The notes under the pieces: generated by a model
What the model was told of the DNA's origin: nothing
The model's input: only the letters and a program-made list of their open reading frames with translations
Database searches by the model: none
Made by a program: the position numbers and the translations under genes
Assembly: GCF_026340465.1 (NCBI RefSeq)
Contig: NZ_JAPEPC010000001.1
Location: forward strand, 2,359,501-2,423,500
DNA length: 64,000 nucleotides
Direction of reading: 5' to 3'
Source of the DNA: Streptomyces sp. NBC_01306
GTDB taxonomy: Bacteria; Actinomycetota; Actinomycetes; Streptomycetales; Streptomycetaceae
In this document: positions 52,360 through 60,905 of the stretch, piece by piece
How positions within the stretch are numbered: the first letter of the stretch is position 1
How the letters are laid out: every line of letters begins with the position of its first letter

Positions 52360-53819
52360 CGCCCGACCACCACCTGGTCGCCGGCCTTCAGCGCGACACC
52401 GGACGCCGGAGTGACCTCCACTTGGCCGTCCGCGGAGAGGCCGGCCTCGACGGGGAGATCCACCACCTTGCCGCCCCGCAGGACCTGCACCCGGGCCTTT
52501 TCGTCGGCGGAGGTGTGCAGCGCGGCGACAGGCACCGTCAGCACCTTGCCGTCCGACGAGCCCACCTCAATGGTGACCTTCGCTGATTCGGTGGCGTTCT
52601 TGGTCAGTTTCCCCGCCGGTACGGAGATCTGCACCGGTACGGGAGCCGAGGTGCCCTCGCTCCCGCCGTCCGAGGTCCCCTGCTGCTTGCCGGCGTCGGT
52701 CGAATCGTCCTTCGGTACGTCGTCGGCGAGTGCCACGACTTCTCCGTCCACCGTCGTGCCGTCGGTGGTCTCCACCCGGGCCCGCATGCCCTTGTGGAGC
52801 AACTTGGCGTCCTGGGCCGGGACCACGGCCTGCACCACGACCTTGGAGCTGGTCACCGTGGCGACCGGTCCGGAGGGGGTGTCTCCAGTCTTCGCGGTCG
52901 CCTTGTCCAGCCGGGCCGGGAGGTCCGGCAGGAAGACCACCTCACCGGCGGGGACCTTGGTTCCATAACCGGCCTGGAAGGCGGAGAGCGCGGCGTCGGC
53001 CGCGTCCAACTGCTGCTGCGCCGACTTGAGTTGCAGCTTCGCGGTGTCCCCTCCTGCGCCCGCGCCGCCGCCTGAACCGCTGCCGGTTCCCTTGGAGCCG
53101 CCCGTTCCCTCGGAGCCGCCCGTCCCCTTGGAGCCGCCACCCGGGTTCTGTGCCGCGAGGAGGGCCTGCTGGGCGGTGGTCACCGCCGCTTCGAGCGTTC
53201 CCAGCTGCTGCTTGTCGGCGACGGTGGGCTCCATGGCGCGGTAGCCCTTGCTCTTGTACCAGCGGCTCACCGCCGCGGCGTCCGACTGCCCGTACGTCCC
53301 GTTGGCCGGGCCGGGGTTGAAGCCCAGCCGGGTCAGCGCCTGCTGGAGCTGCCTGACATCGTCCCCGGAGGCGCCGGGGCCGAGCGTGCGGTACATCGGC
53401 ACGGTGCCCCTCAGTACCAGGACCGGCCGCCCGCTCACCTGCATCAGTACATCCCCCTCCTTCAGCTCCACTCCGGCGGCCGGTGCCTTGGTGACCCGCT
53501 GGGCGACGTCGTCACCGACCCCCGGATTGCCGGACCCGGAGCCGGAGTCCGGAGAGCCGACGAGGCCGGCCAGGGTCACTTTCCGCGGCGATCCGAACCC
53601 CACCGAGCCCTGGGCCACCACACTCGCGGTCAGCGAGCGCCGCTCGACCGTGACGGTGACCGGACGAGCCTTCGGCGGCTGGTGCGCGGCGGCGGCATCC
53701 GCAGGCGACTGCATCCGCGATCCGGCGAACCAGCCGCCCGCTCCGACCAGCGCCACCGCGGCGACGACGACCGTCAGCTGTCCGGGACGGGTGCCGATCA
53801 GCCTGGGGCGCTTCCTCAC
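52356..53819 (-). CDS. Peptidoglycan-binding HlyD/MacA-like efflux adaptor
   Basis: 487 residues. N-terminal membrane anchor (about 12-32), a lipoyl/barrel-sandwich part (about 60-120), a peptidoglycan-binding domain 1 segment (about 150-205, GASGDDVRQLQQALTRLGF), a Gly/Ser/Thr-rich linker (about 235-265), a short coiled coil and a C-terminal beta-barrel region. It links the MacB-type exporter to the wall. I chose the GTG at 53819, which overlaps the stop of the lipoprotein gene; the much longer open frame upstream is a shadow. Confidence 0.9.
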   Translation of the reverse strand: MRKRPRLIGTRPGQLTVVVAAVALVGAGGWFAGSRMQSPADAAAAHQPPKARPVTVTVERRSLTASVVAQGSVGFGSPRKVTLAGLVGSPDSGSGSGNPGVGDDVAQRVTKAPAAGVELKEGDVLMQVSGRPVLVLRGTVPMYRTLGPGASGDDVRQLQQALTRLGFNPGPANGTYGQSDAAAVSRWYKSKGYRAMEPTVADKQQLGTLEAAVTTAQQALLAAQNPGGGSKGTGGSEGTGGSKGTGSGSGGGAGAGGDTAKLQLKSAQQQLDAADAALSAFQAGYGTKVPAGEVVFLPDLPARLDKATAKTGDTPSGPVATVTSSKVVVQAVVPAQDAKLLHKGMRARVETTDGTTVDGEVVALADDVPKDDSTDAGKQQGTSDGGSEGTSAPVPVQISVPAGKLTKNATESAKVTIEVGSSDGKVLTVPVAALHTSADEKARVQVLRGGKVVDLPVEAGLSADGQVEVTPASGVALKAGDQVVVGR

Positions 53820-54754
53820 CCGGCACCGCCACCGCTCGTCGGGGCCTTGAGGAACTTCGGGAAGTAGGCGGCCCGGAACGCCTTGCCGCACTGCAGGTCC
53901 TGCATCGCCAGCTCGATGTCCTTGGTGAGCAGAGGGAGAGCGTCCTTCTTGCTCAGCGACTTCCCGGTGTTCCCGTCCTCGCCGACCGGGGAGACACCGC
54001 CGGCGCCCGCCGGAGCGGACCCGAGCGCCTGGAGCCTGACCATGTCCCCGATGCCGGTCGGCTGCGTGGTCGTCACGGAGACGCCTTCCTTCCTCAGACA
54101 CGAGGCGTACGACTGCGCCAGCGCCACCAGCTTCGGATCGCCGTTGAGTGCTTGTGCGTTGGCCTGGTTCTGGCTCGCGGTCCTGGTGCTCCGGTCCTGG
54201 GCCGAAGCGGAGCCGTAGGCCACCTTGTTGGCGTCTCCCTGACAGCCGGTCCAGTTCTTCTCTCCGGTCTTCGGGTCGGGGGGAGTGCCCAACGCCTTGT
54301 TGTACGAGGTCTTCTGATTGGGCGTGAGCGTTTCCACGTAGGCCGCGTTGGGCGTCTTTCCGGAGTCCTTCCGGGCGCCCGCACTGCCCGGCGCACCGGC
54401 GTCGTCGGGGTAGACGATTCCCGAGAAGATCCCGAATCCGTACTTCTGCCGGTACTTCTTCGTCAGCGCGTAGTCCGCCCCGTCGGTGGCCCAGGAAGCG
54501 GCGGGATCCTCGGGGGCCACGGGGGTGTAGGTGAAGCCCTGCTTCTTCATGCAGGCCGCGATCGCGTTCTCCAGGAGGTACTGCTTCCTGAGATCGGCGT
54601 TCGCGTCGGCGGGAACGTCGAGTTGCCCCGACGATCCGGCCGTGGTCTTCCCTCCGGTCGCCGAGTGGGAGTGCGAGCCGGAGCCGCAGGCCGCCAGCAG
54701 CGGCAGCAGGCTCACCGCCGCGGCCAGACTCCGGACAGCGCGGGATCGATTCAT
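53816..54754 (-). CDS. Cys-containing lipoprotein of the exporter operon
   Basis: 312 residues. Signal peptide with lipobox LAAC (about 20). The mature protein has four Cys: two in similar settings (IAACMKKQGF about 68 and YASCLRKEGV about 220), one in TGCQGD (about 170) and one in LQCGKAF (about 290). No named domain is recognised. First gene of the four-gene operon with adaptor, ATPase and permease. It may bind the exported compound or sense it. ATG at 54754 with GGAAG upstream. The 54755-54908 gap holds a small palindrome and no gene. Confidence 0.82.
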   Translation of the reverse strand: MNRSRAVRSLAAAVSLLPLLAACGSGSHSHSATGGKTTAGSSGQLDVPADANADLRKQYLLENAIAACMKKQGFTYTPVAPEDPAASWATDGADYALTKKYRQKYGFGIFSGIVYPDDAGAPGSAGARKDSGKTPNAAYVETLTPNQKTSYNKALGTPPDPKTGEKNWTGCQGDANKVAYGSASAQDRSTRTASQNQANAQALNGDPKLVALAQSYASCLRKEGVSVTTTQPTGIGDMVRLQALGSAPAGAGGVSPVGEDGNTGKSLSKKDALPLLTKDIELAMQDLQCGKAFRAAYFPKFLKAPTSGGGAG

Positions 54755-54908
54755 TGGCTTCCATCCGATCGAGAGGGGGTTCTGCCTGTGGGGCGCGAAG
54801 CACGCGGAGTTCACAGTGGCGCCGGCAGTTCATGGCCATGGGTTCGGCACATGACCGAGCCGTAACGGCCGCCCGCCGTGGCTGCCGGCCCCCGGCGACC
54901 GGCGCCGG

Positions 54909-55802
54909 TCATGCGGGCGGCCCGGTGACGAGGTCACCGCTCTTGTCATAGGGCCAGGCGTTGGCGACACATCCGTGCAGGCCCTTGATCTGCTGCATCA
55001 TCACGGGGGCCAGTCGTCCGGCACCCCCGCAGGTCACGTGCGAGTAGCCGAGGAAGTGCCCCATCTCGTGGTTGACGATCAGCGCCCGGTAGTCATGGAT
55101 GGGCCCGTCGAAGGTGGGCGAGCCCTTGACCCAGCGCTTGAGGTTCACCACCACCCCGCCGGGCACCTCGCAGTTGTACTCACCTCCGGTGGACTGGTGG
55201 ATGCCCGCCCAGCACAGGGAGTCCGCCGTCCCCGGTGTCGCGATCTTCACCGTGAGATCGTGCGGTGCTCCGGCGCTCACCAGCTCGAACGCGTAGTGCG
55301 GATTGTGGGTCCAGCCCCGCGGGGCGGCGAGTATCCCGGCGATCTCTTTCGCCGCCTGGGACGCCGAGATGTCGAGGCCGGTCTCGACCTCCACGACGTA
55401 GCGCAGCGGGTGGGAACCGCTGCCCGCCTTCGCGCCACTGGCCTGCGCCGTGACGAACGTCCCCCTGCCCGTCGAGGGGACGTCGATCCCGGTCCGGCTC
55501 GGGGTGGGGGCCGGCGTGGGGGTGGGGGTCGGCGTGGGAGTCGGCGTCGGAGTGGGAGCGTGAGTGACGTATGTGCTCGGCGGGTGCGGCGCCCCGTTGG
55601 ACGCGTCGCTCCGCCCGCCCCCGAGGAAATACGTCGCCGGGCCCAGCAGACCGACGGCCACCAGCGCGCCGATCAGCAGGCTCCGGCCCCGGCTGCGCGG
55701 ACGCCCCCGGCGGTGGGAGGTCCGGCGCCGACGACCGCCGCGGCGAACGGACGCGGTGCTGCCGGCAGGGGGTGCGGATGGTCGCCGTCGTGCCGAATTC
55801 AT
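54909..55802 (-). CDS. DUF3152 metalloprotease-like membrane-anchored protein
   Basis: 297 residues. A basic cytoplasmic N-terminus, one membrane helix (about 43-62) and a Pro-Thr repeat linker of about 20 residues precede a DUF3152 domain (about 125-290). The domain has the metzincin-type motif HEMGHFLGYSH (about 245), with three His for zinc, and Cys residues likely to form disulfides. A function in cell-wall or protein processing is plausible, but the family is not well studied. It is divergent from the two-component system and upstream of the exporter operon in the same direction. Confidence 0.88.
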   Translation of the reverse strand: MNSARRRPSAPPAGSTASVRRGGRRRRTSHRRGRPRSRGRSLLIGALVAVGLLGPATYFLGGGRSDASNGAPHPPSTYVTHAPTPTPTPTPTPTPTPAPTPSRTGIDVPSTGRGTFVTAQASGAKAGSGSHPLRYVVEVETGLDISASQAAKEIAGILAAPRGWTHNPHYAFELVSAGAPHDLTVKIATPGTADSLCWAGIHQSTGGEYNCEVPGGVVVNLKRWVKGSPTFDGPIHDYRALIVNHEMGHFLGYSHVTCGGAGRLAPVMMQQIKGLHGCVANAWPYDKSGDLVTGPPA

Positions 55803-55991
55803 AACAGCTCAAAGTGGCCGGGCCAGTTGACCACCATGAGCCGGAGACATCACGAAATGGTGACGACGCGCGGTTCATGGCGGCTTCCGCCGATTCTGAC
55901 CGGAAGACCCGCATCCCAGGCCCGTTGTGATCGTTGTGTAACGGCACTCGGTGCGGGTCCTCCACAGGACAGCCACCTCATCCGAGCTGCT

Positions 55992-55997
55992 TACACT
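55992..55997 (+). promoter_or_regulatory. -10 box, response regulator gene (leaderless)
   Basis: TACACT, six bases before the ATG at 56004. Confidence 0.5.
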
Positions 55998-56003
55998 GTC
56001 GAA

Positions 56004-56690
56004 ATGCCACGGATTCTGATCGTCGAGGACGACCACGATGTCCGCAGGGCCGTCCAGTTGGGCCTGCGGCATCAGGGGCACGAAGTCCTCGCCGTGGAAA
56101 CGGGTGAAGAGGGCCTGGAGCAGCTCCGCCCCTTCCGGCCGGACGTCGTCGTACTCGATCTCATGCTGCCCGGCATCTCCGGCCTGGACGTGTGCAGCCG
56201 GATCAGGGACCGCGACCAGGTGCCGATCATCATGGTGACGGCCCGGGGCGATGACATCGACGTGGTCGTGGGACTGGAGGCCGGCGCGGACGACTACGTG
56301 GTCAAGCCCGTGCAAGCGCGGGTGCTCGACGCACGCATACGGGCCGTACTGCGCAGACAGGATGCGTCGGTACCGGACGGCGCCCGGCCCCGGGTGGAGA
56401 CGCACGGCGAGCTGGTCGTCGACCGGGCCGGCCTCGTGGTGACCTACCGCGGCGGCCCCGTCGCCCTGGCCCCATCGGAACTGCGGCTGCTGCTGACCCT
56501 GTCGGCCTCGCCCGGCCAGGTGTTCAGCCGCCAGCAGCTGCTGGAAGCAGTCTGGGAACACAGCTACCACGGCGACATACGGCTGGTGGACGCCTGTGTG
56601 AAGCGACTGCGCAACAAGCTCGGCGAGGGCAGGAATCCCCGCTACGTGCAGACCGTACGCGGATTCGGCTACCGCTTCGGCACCCCATGA
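56004..56690 (+). CDS. OmpR-type response regulator
   Basis: 228 residues. The receiver domain has acidic residues EDD (about 8-10), the phosphorylation Asp in VVVLDLMLPG (about 52), Thr in IMVTARG and Lys in DDYVVKPVQ. The C-terminal winged helix (about 135-225) has the DNA-binding segment DIRLVDACVKRLRNKLGEG. Followed by its kinase with a 4-bp overlap. It probably controls the adjacent protease and exporter genes. Confidence 0.95.
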   Translation: MPRILIVEDDHDVRRAVQLGLRHQGHEVLAVETGEEGLEQLRPFRPDVVVLDLMLPGISGLDVCSRIRDRDQVPIIMVTARGDDIDVVVGLEAGADDYVVKPVQARVLDARIRAVLRRQDASVPDGARPRVETHGELVVDRAGLVVTYRGGPVALAPSELRLLLTLSASPGQVFSRQQLLEAVWEHSYHGDIRLVDACVKRLRNKLGEGRNPRYVQTVRGFGYRFGTP

Positions 56691-58339
56691 GCGGCCCGCC
56701 ATCCACGCGGACTCGGAAGACCACGCCGACGCGGAGAACCGTGCGGGCACGCAAGGGCGAGCACCAGGACGAGGCCGGCACGGCCGACGAGGGCCGCGCC
56801 GCCGTACGGGGAGCCGGCCCCCTGCGGTTCCTCCGGACGACCCTGGCGCGCATCCCGCTCCCCCTGCGTGGTCTGCGCCCTCGCCTGCTGGCGGCCTTCG
56901 TCCTGGTAGCCATGGCCAGTGCCCTGGGCACCGGCCTCCTCGCCTTCCGCGAGGCGCGCACGGGGGTGCTTCAGCAGAGCCAGGACTCCGTCATCCACCA
57001 GTTCCGTACGAGCGTCGACGCCGTCGCGCCCTACCTCACCACTGCACCGCGCCGGTCGGATCTCCAGTCCGCGGTGAACCAGGTGCTGTACGCGAACCCG
57101 TCGTCGGGGTGGCGGGTCATGGGCACCTACGGACGCCTCCGCGCCTATGCGCCGAGCGCTGATTTCGACGAGCCGAGCCCCGCACTGCTCCGGTCCGTGC
57201 GGGAGAGACGTGCCGCGGTGTTCCAGCGGGTGAACATCGGCGGGCATCCTCGTCTCGTCGTCGGCATGCCCGTCACGTACTCCTCCGGCGAAGGCACGGA
57301 GCCCAGGCTCTCGGGGATCGTGATGTACCTGGAGGTGCCGCAGAACGCCGAAGAGGCGTACGTCAAGGCCATGGTCAGCGGCGTCGAGCGAGCCACCTTG
57401 GTGGCCCTCTGCCTCGCCGTCGTCCTGGCGCTGCTCGCCGCGAGCGGCGTACTGCGTCCCGTACGGGCGTTGCGCGGGGCGACGCGCCGGATGGCCGCGG
57501 GGCACCTCGACGTACGGCTGGCCGTCACCGGCTCCGACGAACTGGCCGACCTCTCCCGCTCCTTCAACGAAACGGCAGCCGAACTGGAGCGGACCGTCAC
57601 TGAGCTGCGCCGCCTGGAAGCCCAGGCGCGCCGCTTCGTGGCGGACGTCTCCCACGAACTGCGCACGCCGCTGGCGGCGATGTCGGCGGTCACCGACGTG
57701 CTGGACGAGAACGCGCTGAGTACGGGAGGGGAGACCGGTGACGCCCTGCGGCTCATCAGCGAGGGAACGGGCCGGCTGAGCGGACTGGTGAACGACCTGA
57801 TGGAGATCTCCCGCTTCGACGCCGGGGCGGTCGAACTCAACCGGGACGAGATCGATTTGGCCGAATCCGTACAGCGCACCCTCGCCTCCCGGGGGTGGCA
57901 GGGGCAGGTGGAGACCCGGCTGCCCGGGCCGGGTGTGCTCCGCGCGCGCGTCGATCCGCGCCGGCTCGATGTGGTGACGGCCAACCTGGTCGGCAACGCG
58001 CTACGGCACGGGGTGCCGCCCGTATGGCTGACCGTGGGGGTGCGGGAGGAAGGTGCGGGCCCGGCGTGGGCCGTCATCGAGGTGACCGACAACGGACCAG
58101 GGATCACCGATGAGGCCATGCCGCACGTCTTCGATCGGTTCTACAAGGCGAGTACCTCCCGGACCAGGAGCGAGAGCAGCGGGCTGGGCTTGGCCATAAC
58201 TGCGGAGAACGTGCGTCTGCACGGAGGGCGCATCCGGGCGGCGAACTCGCCTCATGGCGGCGCGGTGTTCACGGTCGAACTCCCGCTGCGGCTGGACGAC
58301 ACCGATACCGGCGTCGGCGTCGGCGGGGGTGTCCGGTGA
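56687..58339 (+). CDS. Sensor histidine kinase
   Basis: 550 residues. A basic N-terminus of 60 residues, two membrane helices (about 68-92 and 236-258), an external sensor region of about 140 residues, HAMP (about 258-310), HisKA with the phospho-acceptor His in VSHELRTPLAAM (about 325), and an HATPase domain with N, G1 and G2 boxes (VGNALRHG, DNGPGI and GLGLAI). The last residues are a short Gly-rich tail. It overlaps the regulator and lipoprotein genes by four bases each. Confidence 0.95.
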   Translation: MSGPPSTRTRKTTPTRRTVRARKGEHQDEAGTADEGRAAVRGAGPLRFLRTTLARIPLPLRGLRPRLLAAFVLVAMASALGTGLLAFREARTGVLQQSQDSVIHQFRTSVDAVAPYLTTAPRRSDLQSAVNQVLYANPSSGWRVMGTYGRLRAYAPSADFDEPSPALLRSVRERRAAVFQRVNIGGHPRLVVGMPVTYSSGEGTEPRLSGIVMYLEVPQNAEEAYVKAMVSGVERATLVALCLAVVLALLAASGVLRPVRALRGATRRMAAGHLDVRLAVTGSDELADLSRSFNETAAELERTVTELRRLEAQARRFVADVSHELRTPLAAMSAVTDVLDENALSTGGETGDALRLISEGTGRLSGLVNDLMEISRFDAGAVELNRDEIDLAESVQRTLASRGWQGQVETRLPGPGVLRARVDPRRLDVVTANLVGNALRHGVPPVWLTVGVREEGAGPAWAVIEVTDNGPGITDEAMPHVFDRFYKASTSRTRSESSGLGLAITAENVRLHGGRIRAANSPHGGAVFTVELPLRLDDTDTGVGVGGGVR

Positions 58340-58923
58340 GGGGCTCGCGGGCGGCGGCGCTGCTGTTCGGACTCACGTCCGCGGTCACGCTCACGGCGTG
58401 CGGAGTCCCCCCGTCCGGTGCCATCGAGGCCGGTGAACCGGCGAGCGGCATCGTCTCCACCAGCGCGCCACCCTCGACGCCTCCCACCATCTCCCTCTTC
58501 TTCCTGCACGACGGAGACCTGACGGCCTACCCCCGACGGACCGAGGACACCGAGGACCTCGGAGCCGTTGTCCGTCTGCTGTTCGAGGGGCCGACCGCGA
58601 GCGAGTCCGCGACGGCCACCACGGAGCTGCCTCACCTGACGGACGCGATTCGGGTGTCGACCGGCAAAGACGGTTCATTGTCCGTCCAACTCCCCGGTGT
58701 CGCGGCCCCGCTGAGCCATCAGGCCATGCTCCAGCTGGCGTGCACGGTGGCTCCGTCGCTTGCGACCACCGCCCCCCTCCCGAAAAGCGAAGCAGTCGGT
58801 GGTTCCCCGCGCACCGCGTCCACGCACAGCAGCGTCCATGTGCTCGGGGACGGGTGGACGATGACGCAGTCGCCCTACGCGTGCCCCGTCGCGGACCAGC
58901 CGCAGGACGCGCGGAAACACTGA
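58336..58923 (+). CDS. LpqB/GerM-like lipoprotein linked to the two-component system
   Basis: 195 residues. Signal peptide with lipobox LTAC (about 19), then GVPPSGAIEAGEPASG, which resembles the start of mycobacterial/streptomycete LpqB. A GerMN-like domain (about 45-130, with LLFEGPTASES and ELPHLTDAIRVST) follows. LpqB modulates the MtrAB kinase, so this short protein may modulate the kinase 56687-58339. GTG overlaps the kinase stop (GTGA). A hairpin follows downstream. Confidence 0.85.
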   Translation: MRGSRAAALLFGLTSAVTLTACGVPPSGAIEAGEPASGIVSTSAPPSTPPTISLFFLHDGDLTAYPRRTEDTEDLGAVVRLLFEGPTASESATATTELPHLTDAIRVSTGKDGSLSVQLPGVAAPLSHQAMLQLACTVAPSLATTAPLPKSEAVGGSPRTASTHSSVHVLGDGWTMTQSPYACPVADQPQDARKH

Positions 58924-58988
58924 CCCCACTGCGGCGCCCGGCACCCCGCCGATCTGCGCCCAGCGCGCTGGGGGCAATTCAGCGAGAA

Positions 58989-59018
58989 GCCCCACCGTGC
59001 ACCGCCGCACGATGGGGC
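58989..59018 (+). terminator. Terminator after the two-component operon
   Basis: A 12-bp stem with one G-T pair (58989-59000 with 59007-59018) and a 6-nt loop, 66 nt after the lipoprotein stop. Confidence 0.8.
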
Positions 59019-59048
59019 AACTCCGAGCCGGTGTACGGCCGGGGGCGG

Positions 59049-59258
59049 TCAGACGGCGCCGAACTCTCCGGCCTTGACGCCTGCCACGAAGAAAGCGAAC
59101 GAACCGGCGGCGAGGTCCAGGACCGGGCCACCCGGGTTCTTGGAGTCACGGACGGGAATCGTGCCGCGCGAGGCAACCAGGTTGGTGGCGACCTCAACGC
59201 ATTCACCACCGTTGTTGCTGTACGAGGACGTGAACCAACGGGGAGCTTCGGTCGTCAT
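59049..59258 (-). CDS. DUF397 protein, distal duplicated copy
   Basis: 69 residues. It has the complete DUF397 core (WFTSSYSNNGGECVEV, VRDSKNPGGPVLDL, WAAF-like FAFFVAGVKAG). It is nearly identical to the neighbouring copy 59318-59533; the last 57 bases of the two genes match exactly. DUF397 proteins pair with XRE-type regulators and affect antibiotic production and development in Streptomyces. It overlaps a relic of the regulator's 3' end by four bases (ATGA). Confidence 0.92.
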   Translation of the reverse strand: MTTEAPRWFTSSYSNNGGECVEVATNLVASRGTIPVRDSKNPGGPVLDLAAGSFAFFVAGVKAGEFGAV

Positions 59259-59305
59259 GGGGTGCCCTTTCGCAACTGGTTGATCACTGCCGCTGATGCC
59301 GCCTG
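59255..59305 (-). pseudogene. Relic of the 3' end of an XRE/DUF5753 gene
   Basis: Read on the minus strand this gives QAASAAVINQLRKGTP and a stop. It matches the C-terminus of the intact regulator (QAASVAMIEQVRKGTP) at 12 of 16 positions, and its stop overlaps the distal DUF397 start exactly as in the intact pair. It shows that a unit [regulator 3' end plus DUF397] was duplicated. Confidence 0.85.
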
Positions 59306-59317
59306 CGGGCGGATTGG

Positions 59318-59533
59318 TCAGACGGCGCCGAACTCTCCGGCCTTGACGCCTGCCACGAAGAAAGCGAACGAACCAGCGGTGAGACCCAGGACCGGGCCGC
59401 CCGGGTTCTTGGAGTCACGGACGGGGACCACGCCCCGCGGGGCGACGAGGTTGGTGGCGACCTCGACACACTGGCCACCGTTGTTGCTGTATGAGGACTT
59501 GAACCAGCGGGGAGAGTCGGTCGTGGTCGTCAC
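59318..59533 (-). CDS. DUF397 protein, proximal copy
   Basis: 71 residues with the same DUF397 core as the neighbour, differing mainly at its N-terminus (TTTTDSPRWFKSS) and in LGLTAG. GTG at 59533 overlaps the stop of the XRE/DUF5753 regulator. Small acidic or neutral partner of that regulator. The tight coupling argues for a stoichiometric complex or a toxin-antitoxin-like pair. Confidence 0.93.
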   Translation of the reverse strand: MTTTTDSPRWFKSSYSNNGGQCVEVATNLVAPRGVVPVRDSKNPGGPVLGLTAGSFAFFVAGVKAGEFGAV

Positions 59534-60369
59534 GGGGTGCCCTTTCGTACCTGTTCGATCATGGCCACGGATGCCGCCTGGGAGGGCGATTCGGCCTGTA
59601 ACTGATGGTAGGCCGTCAACATGGGAAGTACCGCGGTACTTTCTCGTTCGAGATGACCCCGCTGGGAGGACTCGGCGTACGACATCAGCGAGCGATCCGG
59701 CATCGTCAGCACCGTTACCGGAAGGTCGAAGGGTCGGTGCGCCCCCAAGTCGAACGGGGCGACCTGAAGCATGGTGTTCGGCTGCCCGGCGAACTCCACC
59801 AGCCGCGTCAACTGTGCGTCCATAGCAGCAGCATCACCGATGGACCGGCGGATACAGCTCTCGTCCAGCACCACCATGAGCACTGGAAGGGTCGGCCGAA
59901 AGAGCGCCGCTTGCCGCTCCGCGACGAGCGTGACCCGTTCGTCGGCCTGCTCAGCCGTGATAGCTCCGCGCCGTACGGCGTTCGCGGCAAGCACCGACGC
60001 GTACTCGGGGGTCTGGAGCAGACCGGGGACGATTCCAACTTCGTACAACCGGATCTCCACGGCCCGGCCTTCGTGCCCGACGTACTGCGGGAAGCCCTCC
60101 AGCAGCGACCCATGCCGGATCTCACGCCACTCGCGCTCGAACGAATCAGCAGTGTCGGCGATCCCGAACGCAACATCAGTACTGCGTGTGAAACGCAGAG
60201 TTGGAGGTTTGCGGCCGGTTTCAATTGCCGAAATATGCCTGCCCGTGTAACCGACCAGCGCGGCCAGTTCGTCCTGAGTCCAACCGCGCGCCTCGCGTAA
60301 TCTGCGTAAACGCGCCCCGAAAGCCGCTTCCGGGCTTGCTTCAGGATTCAACTCCTTGCGGTTTACCAA
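59530..60369 (-). CDS. XRE family regulator with DUF5753 domain
   Basis: 279 residues. Cro/C1-type HTH (about 18-75: FGARLRRLREARGWTQDELAALVGYTGRHISAIETGR region) followed by the DUF5753 domain (about 90-275) with SLLEGFPQYVGHE, VPGLLQTPEYA and QVAPFDLGAH. WhiJ/AbaA-type regulators have this layout and work with a DUF397 partner. Start TTG at 60369 with GGAGGG upstream. It faces the three small genes at 60463-61204 across a 93-nt gap. Confidence 0.93.
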   Translation of the reverse strand: MVNRKELNPEASPEAAFGARLRRLREARGWTQDELAALVGYTGRHISAIETGRKPPTLRFTRSTDVAFGIADTADSFEREWREIRHGSLLEGFPQYVGHEGRAVEIRLYEVGIVPGLLQTPEYASVLAANAVRRGAITAEQADERVTLVAERQAALFRPTLPVLMVVLDESCIRRSIGDAAAMDAQLTRLVEFAGQPNTMLQVAPFDLGAHRPFDLPVTVLTMPDRSLMSYAESSQRGHLERESTAVLPMLTAYHQLQAESPSQAASVAMIEQVRKGTP

Positions 60370-60462
60370 TGTGCCCTCCGCTGGCGCAACGTTGAAGACT
60401 GACTCGACTGTAGGTCACGCTGAGCCCGCTTGGTAGTGGAATGGCTACGGAGAGGAGCGGTG

Positions 60463-60729
60463 GTGCTCGCACAGAACACCCCGAATGGGCAGGAACCTTC
60501 CTACGTCCCGGACCTCGGCACGCTCATGGTCGATACGGGGCACGGCAATCAAACCGGGGAATTCCGGGGGCTCGCCGGCCCGTACTGGTCACTGCGGCCG
60601 GTCAACGGCGGCGCCGAATGGGAAGCCGTCCCCGAGCAGGTTCGGACCCCAACTCGCATAGAGCTTCTTGCCGCTGAGATCGCACGCATCAACGCCCGGA
60701 GCCGGAGCCGCAGGAGGCTGGAATCGTGA
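60463..60729 (+). CDS. 88-residue hypothetical protein
   Basis: GTG at 60463 with AGAGGAGCG upstream. The N-terminal half has LGTLMVDTGHGNQTGEFRGLAGPYWSLRPVNGGAEWEA, a beta-rich pattern often seen in small streptomycete proteins next to XRE/DUF397 genes. The tail is Arg-rich. No enzyme motif. First of three coupled genes. Confidence 0.75.
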   Translation: MLAQNTPNGQEPSYVPDLGTLMVDTGHGNQTGEFRGLAGPYWSLRPVNGGAEWEAVPEQVRTPTRIELLAAEIARINARSRSRRRLES

Positions 60730-60905
60730 CCCCCACCGGCACACCATCACCCGACGAGAACGATCATGAGTTCTGTCAGGAGTGCGAGGAGTACGACCTC
60801 GCGGAGGCGGTCGCCAGAGCCGAAGGCGACGCGAGCAGAGAGACCGACTGCCGGGTGCTGCGCAGGCGCCACCGGCAGGCCGAGCACGGAGGGCAGCAGC
60901 CGTGA
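60726..60905 (+). CDS. 59-residue Cys-containing hypothetical protein
   Basis: GTG at 60726 overlaps the previous stop (GTGA). It contains CQECEEYDL and a further Cys about 22 residues later (TDCRVLRRRHRQ), which could bind zinc or pair, with an acidic middle and a basic end. Too short for most gene finders but flanked by perfect 4-bp couplings on both sides, which supports it as real. Confidence 0.65.
   Translation: MTPTGTPSPDENDHEFCQECEEYDLAEAVARAEGDASRETDCRVLRRRHRQAEHGGQQP

Noticed and set aside
53040..53150. Gly/Ser-rich segment as a separate repeat protein
   Set aside because: It is in frame within the adaptor and flanked by its coiled-coil and barrel segments, so it is a linker.
52356..54839. 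827-codon frame suggesting a long fused adaptor
   Set aside because: The N-terminal 340 codons are out of frame with the lipoprotein gene 53816-54754, which has a signal peptide and ribosome binding site. The adaptor starts at 53819 with a 4-bp overlap.
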